Assembly (NCBI GenBank): GCA_965226915.1
Contig: CBDDEJ010000008.1
Location: forward strand, 186,001-250,000
Reading direction: 5' to 3'
Length of the DNA: 64,000 nucleotides
Origin: Io17-Chloro-G2 sp965226915
Lineage (GTDB): Bacteria > Chloroflexota > Dehalococcoidia > Lucifugimonadales > UBA3495
Shown: piece by piece, positions 24,873 to 33,946 of the stretch
Layout of the letters: every line of letters starts with the position of its first letter
Numbering within the stretch: position 1 is the stretch's first letter
Translations under genes and position numbers: made by a program
Notes under the pieces: generated by a model
The model's input: only the letters and a program-made list of their open reading frames with translations
Database searches by the model: none
Told to the model about the DNA's origin: nothing

Positions 24873-26288
24873 TCAGGCAAACTGATAGTCTCTGGAAGCG
24901 GCGATCAGGGTTAATATCTTGCTTACATTCTGTATTGAATCGCTTAGTTCCTCACCGGTGCTCCAGGCCAACTGGCCACATTTTTCGGCATGGACCATCA
25001 ATTCGGCGTGGGTCGCCTCACTGACTTCCAACGGCCCCATCGCGTCGAGGCAAGCCTCCACTATGGCCAGGGGCGAAAGGTTCTCCTGCACATGCACCTG
25101 CACAAGCACGCGTTTGATAATCGCCCGCACACCGGGCAACGATGTGTCTCCTAATATTCTCGCGGCAAAATTCACCCGGCGCATCAGAACCCCAGGGTCG
25201 ATCCACTCGGAGCCGGTGCGCCAACTTTCCACGCTGGGCGGATTGAGGAGCTCCTGTCCCTGCCAATTGCACTCTAAAGCCAGATTGTTGAATCCTGGCT
25301 GGAAGCCGTTATAGTTTCCCGCCATACGAACAGTCCCAACGATCAATTCAGCCGGGCTTTTCACCCGGGCGAAGCGGGCATTCTTGAAGAAATCCGAGTT
25401 GAACAATACTCGCAAAATAGACCGGATGTCGCCACGGGATTGATTGTAGGCATCCACCAAAGACTCGATGGCTTCAAGATCGTTGGGAGGGGTGATGTTC
25501 CAACTGGCGACGTGAGGCTCGTCGGCGACGAAGAATCTGTACAGGTGGCGGGCCAGGAACCGGGCCGTAGCCGGCTCGTCCACAATGATGTCCACGATGT
25601 CTTCGCCATTGAAGTTTCCGGTATGCCCTAGGAAGGTCTTCTCCAGATGGTCGTGGTCCTCGGGTTTGTACTCGAATTTCCAGTAAAACCGGCCCAAAGG
25701 ATTACGGGGGATCTTGGGCGCGATCGTCCATCCGGTGAAAGCCCTGGCTGCTTCCCTGATATCATCCTCTGAGTAGTTGCCGGCTCCGAGGCAAAACAAC
25801 TCCAACAGCTCCCGGCCCCAGTTTTCGTTCATGGCGCCATCGTGGTTGCCGTGGTTGTCCAACCAGAAGATCATGGCCGGCGACTTGGCAAGCTCAACCA
25901 ACAGGTCACGGTAAGCGCCCAATCCGTATTCACGGAACATGGCAATCTGGCGAGTCAACTCCGGTGGATTGTCCACCTTGGAGTTACTTGTGGCGAACAA
26001 CTGATGCCAGAAGAGGGCCATCTTCTCTTCCAGAGGCCGCTTGGTGTTTATCATCCGGTATACCCAATCGGCCTGGTTGATTGGCGGCGCCGCGGCCCCC
26101 TCATAACCCGGGAAGATCCGGTACAACAATTCTTCGTTTATGGCGGGTTGCCGCTCTGGATGCAGAAGCTCCTCGACCACGGCTTCGTAGCCCTGGGACG
26201 CCCGCTCTTCTAGTTCTTCGCGGGGATCGCCGAACCCCGCGCGTCTCATCAAATGGGCCATCAATCCAATGTCTTCTTGGTGGGGCAT
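24873..26288 (-). CDS. DUF1800-family protein
   Basis: 471 residues from the ATG at 26288 (GAGAGG upstream); the extension to 26336 has no ribosome site. Family blocks are H-L-M-R-R-A-G-F-G near the N-terminus, F-W-H-Q-L-F-A-T-S-N-S-K near residue 90, N-E-N-W-G-R-E-L-L-E-L-F-C-L-G near 150 and F-L-G-H-T-G-N-F-N-G-E-D near 220. It is first in the DUF1800-DUF1501-NHL-LLM run on the minus strand, probably one operon. No signal sequence was seen, unlike many relatives. Confidence 0.88.
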   Translation of the reverse strand: MPHQEDIGLMAHLMRRAGFGDPREELEERASQGYEAVVEELLHPERQPAINEELLYRIFPGYEGAAAPPINQADWVYRMINTKRPLEEKMALFWHQLFATSNSKVDNPPELTRQIAMFREYGLGAYRDLLVELAKSPAMIFWLDNHGNHDGAMNENWGRELLELFCLGAGNYSEDDIREAARAFTGWTIAPKIPRNPLGRFYWKFEYKPEDHDHLEKTFLGHTGNFNGEDIVDIIVDEPATARFLARHLYRFFVADEPHVASWNITPPNDLEAIESLVDAYNQSRGDIRSILRVLFNSDFFKNARFARVKSPAELIVGTVRMAGNYNGFQPGFNNLALECNWQGQELLNPPSVESWRTGSEWIDPGVLMRRVNFAARILGDTSLPGVRAIIKRVLVQVHVQENLSPLAIVEACLDAMGPLEVSEATHAELMVHAEKCGQLAWSTGEELSDSIQNVSKILTLIAASRDYQFA

Positions 26289-26760
26289 TGCCACCTCTCC
26301 GATTGTCGATCCAAAAGCACTACGCCAGGCGCCCATTGGCTACATCTTAGGATTGACCAAAACAAGTGTCAACAAGAGCTTCAACCCTGTCCGCAAAGGT
26401 TATTCAAGCGGCGCATGACATGGAACGTCGGCTGGGCTGTTGGAAAAGTTGGCCTGGCTAGGATTGGATCGGTCCACGCAGAGTAGGTACTCTCCAAAGC
26501 AAGCCCGTTTTGGAGGTCTAGGCTGTACGCATAGTGGACATCCCCATACCACCGGCATTGCTATTCGTCCGTAATGGCGAGTGAGCGTCTCCAACGGCAG
26601 ATACTTGCGGCTACTTGCGGCGGATCGGTTGACACTTCTAGGTTCCCGGGCCCAGTAACACCTGGAGACGCCCTTCCCGCATAGCAGCGCCACACGGCTA
26701 CCCGCTTGGCTGATTAACTGCGGCCTCCCCTTGGCTCATCACTCCACTGTTTTTCGGCGC
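26289..26760. other. intergenic region between divergent units
   Basis: No convincing gene. One minus-strand frame (26400-26693) is open but has no ribosome site and a composition unlike the neighbours. The DUF1800 promoter should lie at the left end. No repeats were recognised. Confidence 0.4.
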
Positions 26761-26770
26761 GTATTTGCTT

Positions 26771-26835
26771 TTGTGATTAACTTCATAATCGATATATATT
26801 GTGATATAATTCACAAGAATTGTGAAGTTTTTCAC
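26771..26835 (+). promoter_or_regulatory. promoter with three TTGTGA operator half-sites
   Basis: In an AT-rich stretch, TTGTGA occurs at 26771, 26799 and 26820. The second is part of the perfect inverted repeat TTGTGA-TATAAT-TCACAA (26799-26816), whose centre is a consensus -10 box; TTCATA at 26782 is a 17-base-spaced -35 candidate. A further inverted repeat GTGAA-GTTT-TTCAC lies at 26822-26835 just before the ribosome site. A repressor bound here would block the promoter of the acyl-CoA synthetase. Confidence 0.6.
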
Positions 26836-26872
26836 TAACACCACCGACTCCACTACTGGAGGACCGGCAACC

Positions 26873-28480
26873 ATGAGCGAAGAAGGCGCATTCCAGGACC
26901 CTCTCCCAGCGCCGGAGACGCTGCTGCAACTGCTGGAAGAGCGCGAGCCAAACGACTCCGCCATCCTCGTACCCAAAGGCCCCACCATCTCATATGAATG
27001 CCTTCGGAGTCAGGTGCGCTCCCTCGCCGACCATCTGAATCGTCTCGGAGTGGGTAGGGGCCATAAAGTGGCCATTGCCCTGCCCAACGGTCTGGAGTCG
27101 ATTGTATCGATCCTGGCGGTTACAGCGTCCGGCGCCACGGCCGCTCCCCTGAATCCAGCTTACACAGGTGATGAATTCCGGTTCAACCTGGATGACACGG
27201 GCGCCCGGGCGTTGATTACTCCATCCGATGGAGGAGACGAAGCCCTAAGGGCCGCGCCGCCTTCAACCATTAAGATCGGCGCCAGCGCCGACAGCACAGG
27301 ACGTGTGAGTTTTTCAACCCTTGATGCCCAACGGCATCCATCGTCATCCGGATTGCCAGACCCGGATGACGTGGCGCTTACGCTGCACACCAGCGGCACC
27401 ACCAGCCGTCCGAAACGGGTGCCCCTTACTCATGGAAACCTGGTAGTCTCGGCACGCAATGTAGTAGAGACTTACCGTTTGACCTCCGATGATGTTTCAC
27501 TCTGCGTAATGCCCCTTTTCCACATCCACGGTCTGGTGGCCTCGACACTAGCAACGTTGCTCTCGGGCGGAACGGTGGTGCTTCCCACCAAATTCAGCCC
27601 ATTGAATTTCTGGCCTATGGTTCGTGAATGTGGGGTTACCTGGTTCTCGGCGGTGCCCGCCATGCACCAGATCTTGGTGAACCGGGCTAGAGGCAAGAAA
27701 GGCTCCGGATCCGCCCTGGACGGCTACCAAGGGCTCCGCTTCATCCGCTCATGCAGCGCTGCCCTTCCCGCCGCGACTCTGACGGAAATAGAGGAGCTTT
27801 TCGGGGCGCCCGTCCTTGAGGCCTATGGCATGACCGAAGCGGCTCACCAGATGACATCCAACCCTCTGCCATGCGACGGCAAACGGGTCCCGGGATCCGT
27901 TGGCCGCGGCGCCGGAGTGTCCATCGCCATCATGGATAAAGAGGGCCGGATATTGCCCTCAGGCGAGCGGGGAGAGGTGGTCATCAAAGTGCCTAACGTT
28001 ACAAATGGATACGAAGGCAATGCTGAAGCCAACGCCGCCTCCTTCTCCGAGGGTTGGTTCCGCACCGGCGACGAAGGTACAATTGACGCTGAAGGTTACC
28101 TGACCCTGGTGGGCCGGCTAAAGGAACTGATCAACTACAACGGAGAGAAAGTGTCTCCCTGTGAAATAGATAAGGTGCTGCTAGCCCATCCCTCAGTGGC
28201 CGAGGCAGTGGCCTTTGGTCTGCCGCACCCGATCCACGGCGAGGAGCCATACGCCGCAGTTGTGCTCAACTCTTCGGCGACACAGGCAGAATTGGCCGCC
28301 CATTGCCGGGAACGTATGGCCGCGTTCAAGTGGCCTAAGGTGATCCACATCGTCGACGCCATTCCAAGATCAGCCACTGGCAAGGTGCAGCGCCGCATGG
28401 TGGCGGCGGCATTCGCCGGCGAGTCTAACGGCTCCTCCAAGTCCCCTGAACCGGTTGGAGCCGTTGCCGCAATGGAGTAG
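26873..28480 (+). CDS. acyl-CoA synthetase (AMP-forming), oxalate-CoA-ligase-like
   Basis: 535 residues. The ATG at 26873 is preferred over one at 26822 because GGAGG lies at 26858-26862. ATP-grasp-independent AMP-binding family: T-L-H-T-S-G-T-T-S-R-P-K near residue 170 (P-loop), Y-G-M-T-E-A-A-H-Q near 320, G-W-F-R-T-G-D near 395, and the C-terminal R-S-A-T-G-K-V-Q-R with the catalytic Lys. F-H-I-H-G-L and I-N-Y-N-G-E-K-V-S-P resemble the Pcs60/oxalyl-CoA synthetase branch, but a fatty or aromatic acid substrate is possible. Five bases separate it from the ketopantoate-reductase-like gene, so they are co-transcribed. Confidence 0.85.
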   Translation: MSEEGAFQDPLPAPETLLQLLEEREPNDSAILVPKGPTISYECLRSQVRSLADHLNRLGVGRGHKVAIALPNGLESIVSILAVTASGATAAPLNPAYTGDEFRFNLDDTGARALITPSDGGDEALRAAPPSTIKIGASADSTGRVSFSTLDAQRHPSSSGLPDPDDVALTLHTSGTTSRPKRVPLTHGNLVVSARNVVETYRLTSDDVSLCVMPLFHIHGLVASTLATLLSGGTVVLPTKFSPLNFWPMVRECGVTWFSAVPAMHQILVNRARGKKGSGSALDGYQGLRFIRSCSAALPAATLTEIEELFGAPVLEAYGMTEAAHQMTSNPLPCDGKRVPGSVGRGAGVSIAIMDKEGRILPSGERGEVVIKVPNVTNGYEGNAEANAASFSEGWFRTGDEGTIDAEGYLTLVGRLKELINYNGEKVSPCEIDKVLLAHPSVAEAVAFGLPHPIHGEEPYAAVVLNSSATQAELAAHCRERMAAFKWPKVIHIVDAIPRSATGKVQRRMVAAAFAGESNGSSKSPEPVGAVAAME

Positions 28481-28485
28481 CGGGA

Positions 28486-29465
28486 ATGAAATTTGCCATC
28501 GTAGGCGCCGGAGCGATCGGAGCTTTCTTGGGGGCCAGGCTATCCCAGGCGGGAGAGGAAGTCTTCCTCATAGCTCGCGGCCCTCACCTCCGGAGCATGC
28601 AGACCGATGGAGTGCGCGTTCGCAGCCCCGAAGGTGATTTTGAGGCCCGACCCACGGCTACCGACGATTATGGCGCGGTTGGCCCGGTAGATTTTGTTTT
28701 CCTCACGGTAAAGGCCCACAGCCTGACCGGATTGGCCCCCCAGTTGTCCCCCTTGCTAGGACCGGAGACGGTGGTGGTTTCGGCCCAGAACGGCATACCC
28801 TGGTGGTATTTCCAGCGTCACGGCGGACCATGGGAAGGGACTTCCCTGGAGAGCGTGGACCCTGGCAGGGTTATCGCGGAGGCCATCGAACCCGGCCGGA
28901 TCATCGGGTGCATCGTTTATCCTTCCGCGGTGATCGCCCAGCCGGGCGTGATCGAGCACATCGAAGGGAACCGCCTGACAATTGGGGAACTTGACGGAGA
29001 GTCCAGCGTCCGGTGCAAACTCCTGTCGAGCATTCTCAAAGGAGCCGGTTTCCGCTCCCCTATTCGCCGTAACATTCGCCACGACCTGTGGGTAAAGCTC
29101 CTGGGGAACGTGGTGTTCAATCCCATGAGCGCCCTCACCGGAGTAACGCTGGTGGAAATGGCGACCCACCCCGAGGCTTCAGCAGTGTCACGGGCTGCGA
29201 TGGCCGAGGCAGACGCGGTGGCCTGTGGACTGGGCGTAGACCTGGGCGTGAGTATTGACCAACGCATGGCCGGCGCCGAAAAGGTCGGCCGCCACAAAAC
29301 ATCCATGCTCCAAGACATCGAGATGGGCAGGCCTTTGGAGTTGGAAAGCGTGGTGGGAGCGGTGCTGGAACTCGGCGATATGCAATCCCCATGCCCCACA
29401 CCAAAACGTTATACGCCTGCACCAAGTTGCTGGCCCAACGCCTCTCGCAGACTCCTGTGGCATGA
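28486..29465 (+). pseudogene. ketopantoate reductase family, frameshifted at the C-terminus
   Basis: Intact from the ATG at 28486 through G-A-G-A-I-G-A-F (NADP loop), R-H-D-L-W-V-K-L-L-G-N-V-V-F-N-P (catalytic Lys and Asn) to about 29378. Near there one base change in phase takes the frame to an unrelated end at 29505. The family C-terminus (I-P-M-P-H-T-K-T-L-Y-A-C-T-K-L-L) continues in another frame and stops at 29465. Only the last 28 residues are affected, so partial function or a sequence error remains possible. Paralogue of 9837-10886. Confidence 0.75.
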
Positions 29466-29573
29466 TGCGCTAAAGTCTCCAGTGGCGACATTTCCGCCGT
29501 GTTAAAATTTCAGGGAGGGCATACTTCACGGACAATGTGACGCTCAGAAACCGTTGTTGATGGATTACCGGCA

Positions 29574-29807
29574 TTGAGCCCAGCCCACGCGAGAGCCGGT
29601 CTAGTGGACTCTGAGCATGACAACCATGCTTTACCGCCGGAGGAAGGTGGCGATGACGAGGCGGTGACAAGTATACACTGGCCAGCCACACCGGACACGG
29701 TAGGCGGTGAGAATGAGCTTGATGACATCACGATTGGCCAGTTCCTGGACACCTTGGCGGAGATCGCCATGGCCATTATCAGCCGGAGGCAAAATCTAGA
29801 CTCATGA
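29574..29807 (+). CDS. small acidic protein coupled to a recombinase
   Basis: 77 residues ending in D-D-I-T-I-G-Q-F-L-D-T-L-A-E-I-A-M-A-I-I-S-R-R-Q, likely a helix. Its TGA overlaps the ATG of the serine recombinase as ATGA, so translation is coupled. Not recognised; a regulator or accessory factor of the recombinase is an inference from position. Confidence 0.45.
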   Translation: MSPAHARAGLVDSEHDNHALPPEEGGDDEAVTSIHWPATPDTVGGENELDDITIGQFLDTLAEIAMAIISRRQNLDS

Positions 29808-30130
29808 AGGCCGCCGCCTACATAAGGGTTTCGAACACCGAACAGGTCGACGGACATTCCCTGGAGGCCCAGGAGAGAGCCATGGGAATATTGCCGGACC
29901 CGTGGTTGGGAACTGGTGACAGTCTACCGGGAAGAGGGCAAAAGCGCCCACACCGACTCCATCCACAAGCGCCCATTGCTCAAAAGGGCAAATCGACGTG
30001 GTGGTGGTCCACACGATGGACCGGTGGTCCCGGAACATGCAGGTAGCCATGGCTTCCATGAGCATCTTGGGCCGGGAAGGAGTCGATCTTAGATCAGTCA
30101 CCGAAGACCTGGACCGCTCCACGCCGCTAG
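29804..30130 (+). pseudogene. serine recombinase N-terminal fragment, cut by IS701 copy B
   Basis: Begins M-K-A-A-A-Y-I-R-V-S-N-T-E-Q-V-D-G-H-S-L-E-A-Q, the resolvase catalytic start with Ser at residue 10. A shift near 29885 moves to the frame E-Y-C-R-T-R-G-W-E-L-V-T-V-Y-R-E-E-G-K-S-A. A second shift near 29985 gives I-D-V-V-V-V-H-T-M-D-R-W-S-R-N (catalytic Arg block). The gene ends at D-R-S-T-P-L where IS701 copy B enters. A C-terminal recombinase fragment on the same strand lies at 40536. Confidence 0.88.
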
Positions 30131-31672
30131 TATTACAACGTCAGTTCAGGGAGGGATGTGGGGTGATGCCCGCATGGCGGCGCGGCGCTTGGCATGGGAG
30201 CGTTTGGCCCGTTCGTTACTGTCCTGCGTATCCTCAAGCCACCGCAGCAACTCGGTTGGCCCGAACCGTTCCCGGGGCAGCATTTCCCGCACCACCCGGT
30301 AGACCTGCGGCCTCGTGATCCGGGGCATCTTTTCCCCCCCAAGCCTGTTGCAGGCTCAGCAGAAAAGCTCCGCCCAGCAGGCTGGTGTTTCAGCTTGCTG
30401 AGGTGCTTGAGCCCTAGGCGGGATACTGGAACGAATTGGTCGGCAGGCTGGCTCCTGGCTACCACTTTAGCACAGGGCCACGTGGTGATGCCAGCCAGCC
30501 CAGGTGCGGGTCTCGTACTCGTCCAGGCCTACGTCGCTTTTCTCCGTCTCAAACTCCGTTTCTATACGCCAACGGGAGCCTCCCACGTATGCCAGGGTCT
30601 CCAACGGGGTATCCTCCGGAGCATTGGACAGGTAGTAGCGGGGTTCGCTGCCGTCCAGGTTCCGGCGGTAGACGGCCCAGTGGATTTCGCCGGGCTTGCG
30701 CCTGCTGGTCGGTCGCACCCTCTGGGCGCTGAAAAGGTAGCTGCGTGGTCCCTGGCTTCCCTCGGCCACCGTAATCTCACGCCAGGCCTCCTCCGGCAAC
30801 TCGTCGCTGCGCTGCTCCATGGTCCGGCGCTGACCGTCTCGCAGCCTGGGTTTGCGGGGACGCCCGAATCCCTGATACTCCGCACTGGTCCAGGCAGGCT
30901 CCGGCGGCCACACCGTAAAGCCGGACGGAACGTCCAGCACGTACCACATCCCCAAGGCCGCCAGGCCCTCCCGGAAGGACGGCGACATCCCAAAGGCGTC
31001 GTCCGCCGCGACCCATCCAGCCTTCAGGTGGCCCCGCTCCTGTGCCCGCCCCACCATCTCCAAGGCCAACTCCGTCTTGGACCGGTAGCCCTGCCTATCC
31101 TCCGGCACACCCGCCGCCTCACACCGGTCTTTGTCCGAGGTCCAACTCTCGGGCAGATACAGCCCCTTGTCCACCAATGCCCGTCCCAACGGGCTGACAT
31201 AGGCCAGGAACATCCCCGCCTGGCAGTTGGCCACCTTCCCCAGCCTCCCGCAGTACTGCCGGGCCACTCCCACCGACTTCCTCCCCTGCTTGGGAAAGTC
31301 GCTGCCGTCCAGCGCCCACACCCCTTCCGGATGCTCCAGCCGGGTTCCCAGGTACTCCTGCAGCCGTCCTATAATCACCTCATCGTCCCAGGGAGAATCG
31401 GTGAGAAACCGCTGCATCCCTCGGGCTGACCCCGGAACCGTCTCCGACAGGTTCTCAGCGTTGCGCCGCTCCCCAGACTGTACCAGCAGGGCCTGGAGAT
31501 AATGACCGCTGTGCTCCCGCGTCTCCCGGCGGCCAAACAGCGGCGCGAAGTAAGCGTGAAAATCCCGAAATGACCCGTACACCTGCTCGAAAGCTGCCGC
31601 ATCCACATCCCCACCTGCCTATTCCCTCTCCAGCTACACAGTTATCCTATCAAACTAACTGACGTTGTAATA
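30131..31672 (-). mobile_element. IS701-like insertion sequence, copy B
   Basis: Same perfect 16-bp terminal repeats as copy A, flanked by CTAG at 30127-30130 and 31673-31676. It is 89 bp longer than copy A because of a single internal insertion at about 30383-30471. Otherwise only one substitution was noticed by eye (T at about 31227 against C in copy A), so the two copies separated very recently. Confidence 0.92.
30146..31606 (-). pseudogene. IS701-family transposase broken by an 89-bp insertion
   Basis: Identical to copy A from the GTG at 31606 to H-H-V-A-L-C, where the 89-bp insertion adds an immediate TAA (frame ends at 30467). The remaining C-terminal part lies beyond the insertion, still with the same G7 frameshift site. 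It therefore lacks the last 60 or more residues after the E-region and is probably inactive, though it could be moved by copy A. Confidence 0.88.
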
Positions 31673-31676
31673 CTAG

Positions 31677-31748
31677 AAGCCCGGCTGAAAAGCCCTGCTG
31701 TGACGAGATGAGGTGGAGGATAACCAGTGGACTGGGCCAAGTCTGAGA
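31677..31748. repeat. 72-bp remnant of the IS1182-like left end
   Basis: Identical to 2611-2682, then diverges. So IS701 copy B adjoins the same IS1182 end as copy A, but the rest of the IS1182 element is missing here. Confidence 0.9.
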
Positions 31749-32267
31749 GTTCAGGTCACTACATAGTTGCTTGACGAGTGAGAATCATGCCTCCGCTTAG
31801 GGCGATGAACTTGGCGCTCCGCCCCGCTGCTCCCGGGGGATTTGCACCACACAATTAAGAAGCCCTTTCGGCACCCCGGATTTTACATCCTCAGTAGTAA
31901 CACCGCACAGGACTCCCGTTTTAGAGCGCGTGTTATTGGACGAGACAGGGGTGAGTGCTCAACCTTTCCGATCGCCGATGCCCTGGCGATTAAGGACGCT
32001 TATACGGGAAGCACGGCCCACAGGAAAAGCACATGGCCGCTGGGAGGTAAGGACAAAAAGAAGCCATCCAGGCTACCTGATTCGCTGGTCCGAATAAACA
32101 AAAGAGGTCCCAATTTGAGGCGCCGCCATATGCCAATGGCTTGATAAAATATCGAGTAAATAAGCGACCGATCCTCTATGGAAATCAAATGACCGCGTGG
32201 AGGTTGCTTGAGCTCTCTTTGAAAAGTCGAGAAATACGTTGACCAGACTCGAAGGGGCGACTTTAAT
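31749..32267. other. non-coding or decayed stretch
   Basis: About 520 bp with only short open frames that lack ribosome sites and recognisable motifs. Nothing else was identified. Confidence 0.35.
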
Positions 32268-32624
32268 CTACGACCGTCTCCAAACGATGCGCCTAACCCA
32301 TTGTCTCAACCCAATTTTTTTCGTCTGAATGCCAGGCCTTTTAAATTGTGGATCTAAGGCAACGTCCTGGCGTAGGCTGGAATCTGTTACCGACCGCGAG
32401 GTAATTTGGAGTTCTCGCTGCAGATGGGCTAAATCCAATTCTACAGGCCAGCTCCTTTTGCAGGTATGGCAGTAGAGGTCGTTTGATCTCGTGCGGTACT
32501 CCAAGCCTTTGGTCTCCCCTTTGCTCTTTCCACAACAGGGGCACTTCCCCTGTTTGTACCTTTCTGAAGCTAGGTCCAAAGTCAGAGGCCGGCCAACGGT
32601 TCGTTTAGAGTTTTCCCAGATCAA
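32268..32624 (-). CDS. small zinc-ribbon protein
   Basis: 118 residues from a TTG at 32624, with GGGGG about six bases upstream. Two cysteine pairs, C-P-C-C-G-K-S at about residue 28 and C-H-T-C-K-R-S-W at about 52, form a four-Cys zinc ribbon; the C-terminus is basic. Such proteins bind DNA or RNA, and small ones are frequent in mobile regions. Function unknown. It lies between an IS remnant and MITE copy 2. Confidence 0.5.
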   Translation of the reverse strand: MIWENSKRTVGRPLTLDLASERYKQGKCPCCGKSKGETKGLEYRTRSNDLYCHTCKRSWPVELDLAHLQRELQITSRSVTDSSLRQDVALDPQFKRPGIQTKKIGLRQWVRRIVWRRS

Positions 32625-32690
32625 ATTGTTCCCCCAACCAAGTGACCCGGTGGAATACCTCGACTAGAGGACATTGACCGACCTACCTAG

Positions 32691-32861
32691 AGGTCTGGCC
32701 GGAAAGCCATTGGCCGGGTTTCGCGCTACGCCAGGCAGACGTATTATAGTCTTATGTGGCATGATAGTGTCTGTAATACGGTTCGAGAACCCACTGTTAC
32801 ATCGACAATCGTCGCTAAGAAAACGACGAGTTGGGGAGAATCGGGGTTTCCGTCCGAGTTT
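32691..32861. mobile_element. 171-bp MITE, copy 2
   Basis: Same length as copy 1 at 19331 with about ten mismatches by eye, and again flanked by CTAG (32687-32690 and 32862-32865). It lies in an apparently non-coding region, so no interrupted gene can be seen. Confidence 0.9.
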
Positions 32862-32865
32862 CTAG

Positions 32866-33370
32866 GAACTCAATGCCCCGACCATTGAAATAACGCCATT
32901 TATTGGGTGTAGTTATCTGGCAATATAAACATGAACAACCCACATTTCTCAACCCGGGTGTCGCGGGTTCTCCCCCTAATCAGCCACGGCTTTTTGGCTT
33001 CTGGAACCAACCAATATTCGCAAATAGTGTCACACCCATCGGGATTTGAGCGAGTCATTGACCCCGAATCCCTTAGCGGCTACCTTCTTAGAATTTTCCG
33101 CCAGCGAATCATGTCAGATTCAGAGTACCATAGTTTCGAATTCGTAATCAGACGGCGTAGAATCGGGGTTGGCAGTCGTATCGGCGACGCCGGGTCATTA
33201 GAATCGAGGACATCGCGGTCCCGGTTTCCGTAATTCGTAATCACATTCTCGTGTAAATAATGATTTAAGACAAAGGTTATCCTATTGTAGTGATATATTG
33301 AAGAAACTCTTGCAGTTTTCGTTTGTCACAAGAACTATCTGTTACATTAACTGCTGAGGTTGAGTTTTTG
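32866..33370. other. AT-richer intergenic stretch
   Basis: No gene is supported. One plus-strand frame (32931-33233, 100 codons) lacks a ribosome site and known motifs. The right part is AT-rich and leads into the consensus promoter at 33371. Confidence 0.35.
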
Positions 33371-33399
33371 TTGACACTAATAGGAGGAGAGCCTATAAT
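33371..33399 (+). promoter_or_regulatory. perfect consensus sigma-70-type promoter
   Basis: TTGACA at 33371-33376 and TATAAT at 33394-33399 are both exact consensus hexamers with the ideal 17-base spacer. The first gene downstream is the NifU-like one at 33553, followed by the ABC uptake genes. Confidence 0.85.
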
Positions 33400-33552
33400 C
33401 CCCGCCAATCATCGAATAGTCCCATTTGGAGCACAGTGAGGCCAATCTGAGGAAGTGCAAGTTGATGCCAGCGCCCGATGCAACACTCGCGCTTCGATGA
33501 GACCAGCGAGACCAGCTTTGGCTTGGCCTCTGAAGCAACGCCGGAGGTGCAA

Positions 33553-33798
33553 ATGATAGACGAAAAGGTAGACATGGTCATTGACGCGATGAGGACTACG
33601 ACCAGTGATAACGTTGATGTAATCATTGAGCCGCTGGATTTCAACCAAGGGATTTTAAGAATTAAATATTACGAGGGCACCAACGAAGACTGTCCCGAAT
33701 GCGTTATGCAACCTGATTCGTTCAGGGAAATGGTGAAAATGATGTGCAAGGTGCAGGCTCCCTATGTCACTGACGTGGAGATTGAGGCTGCTAAGTAA
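33553..33798 (+). CDS. NifU-like small protein
   Basis: 81 residues from the ATG at 33553 with GGAGG at 33543-33547; an earlier in-frame ATG at 33478 lacks a ribosome site. The layout (I-D-A-M-R-T near the start, a G-I-L-R-I-K-Y-Y strand, then C-P-E-C at residues 47-50 and a helix ending in V-T-D-V-E) follows the C-terminal NifU domain, in which a CxxC pair binds an Fe-S cluster. No iron-sulfur assembly genes are nearby. It is the first gene after the strong promoter. Confidence 0.6.
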   Translation: MIDEKVDMVIDAMRTTTSDNVDVIIEPLDFNQGILRIKYYEGTNEDCPECVMQPDSFREMVKMMCKVQAPYVTDVEIEAAK

Positions 33799-33946
33799 AA
33801 TCGTGAGATGGATACAAGCAATAGCTGTGAAAGGCTCTTCTAGAATACCGCCACTGGGATTGCGCTCTGTGGACGTTCTTAATGAGGTGCCCACAAGACA
33901 CGGGTACCGTAGCGAAAAGAAGCGGCTAATGATTGGAGGGGTACTT

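Noticed and set aside
26400..26693. 97-codon minus-strand frame in the gap before the acyl-CoA synthetase
   Set aside because: No ribosome site, no motif, and residue use unlike neighbouring proteins.
32931..33233. 100-codon frame before the consensus promoter
   Set aside because: No ribosome site, no family, Arg/Ser-rich end; coding is not supported.
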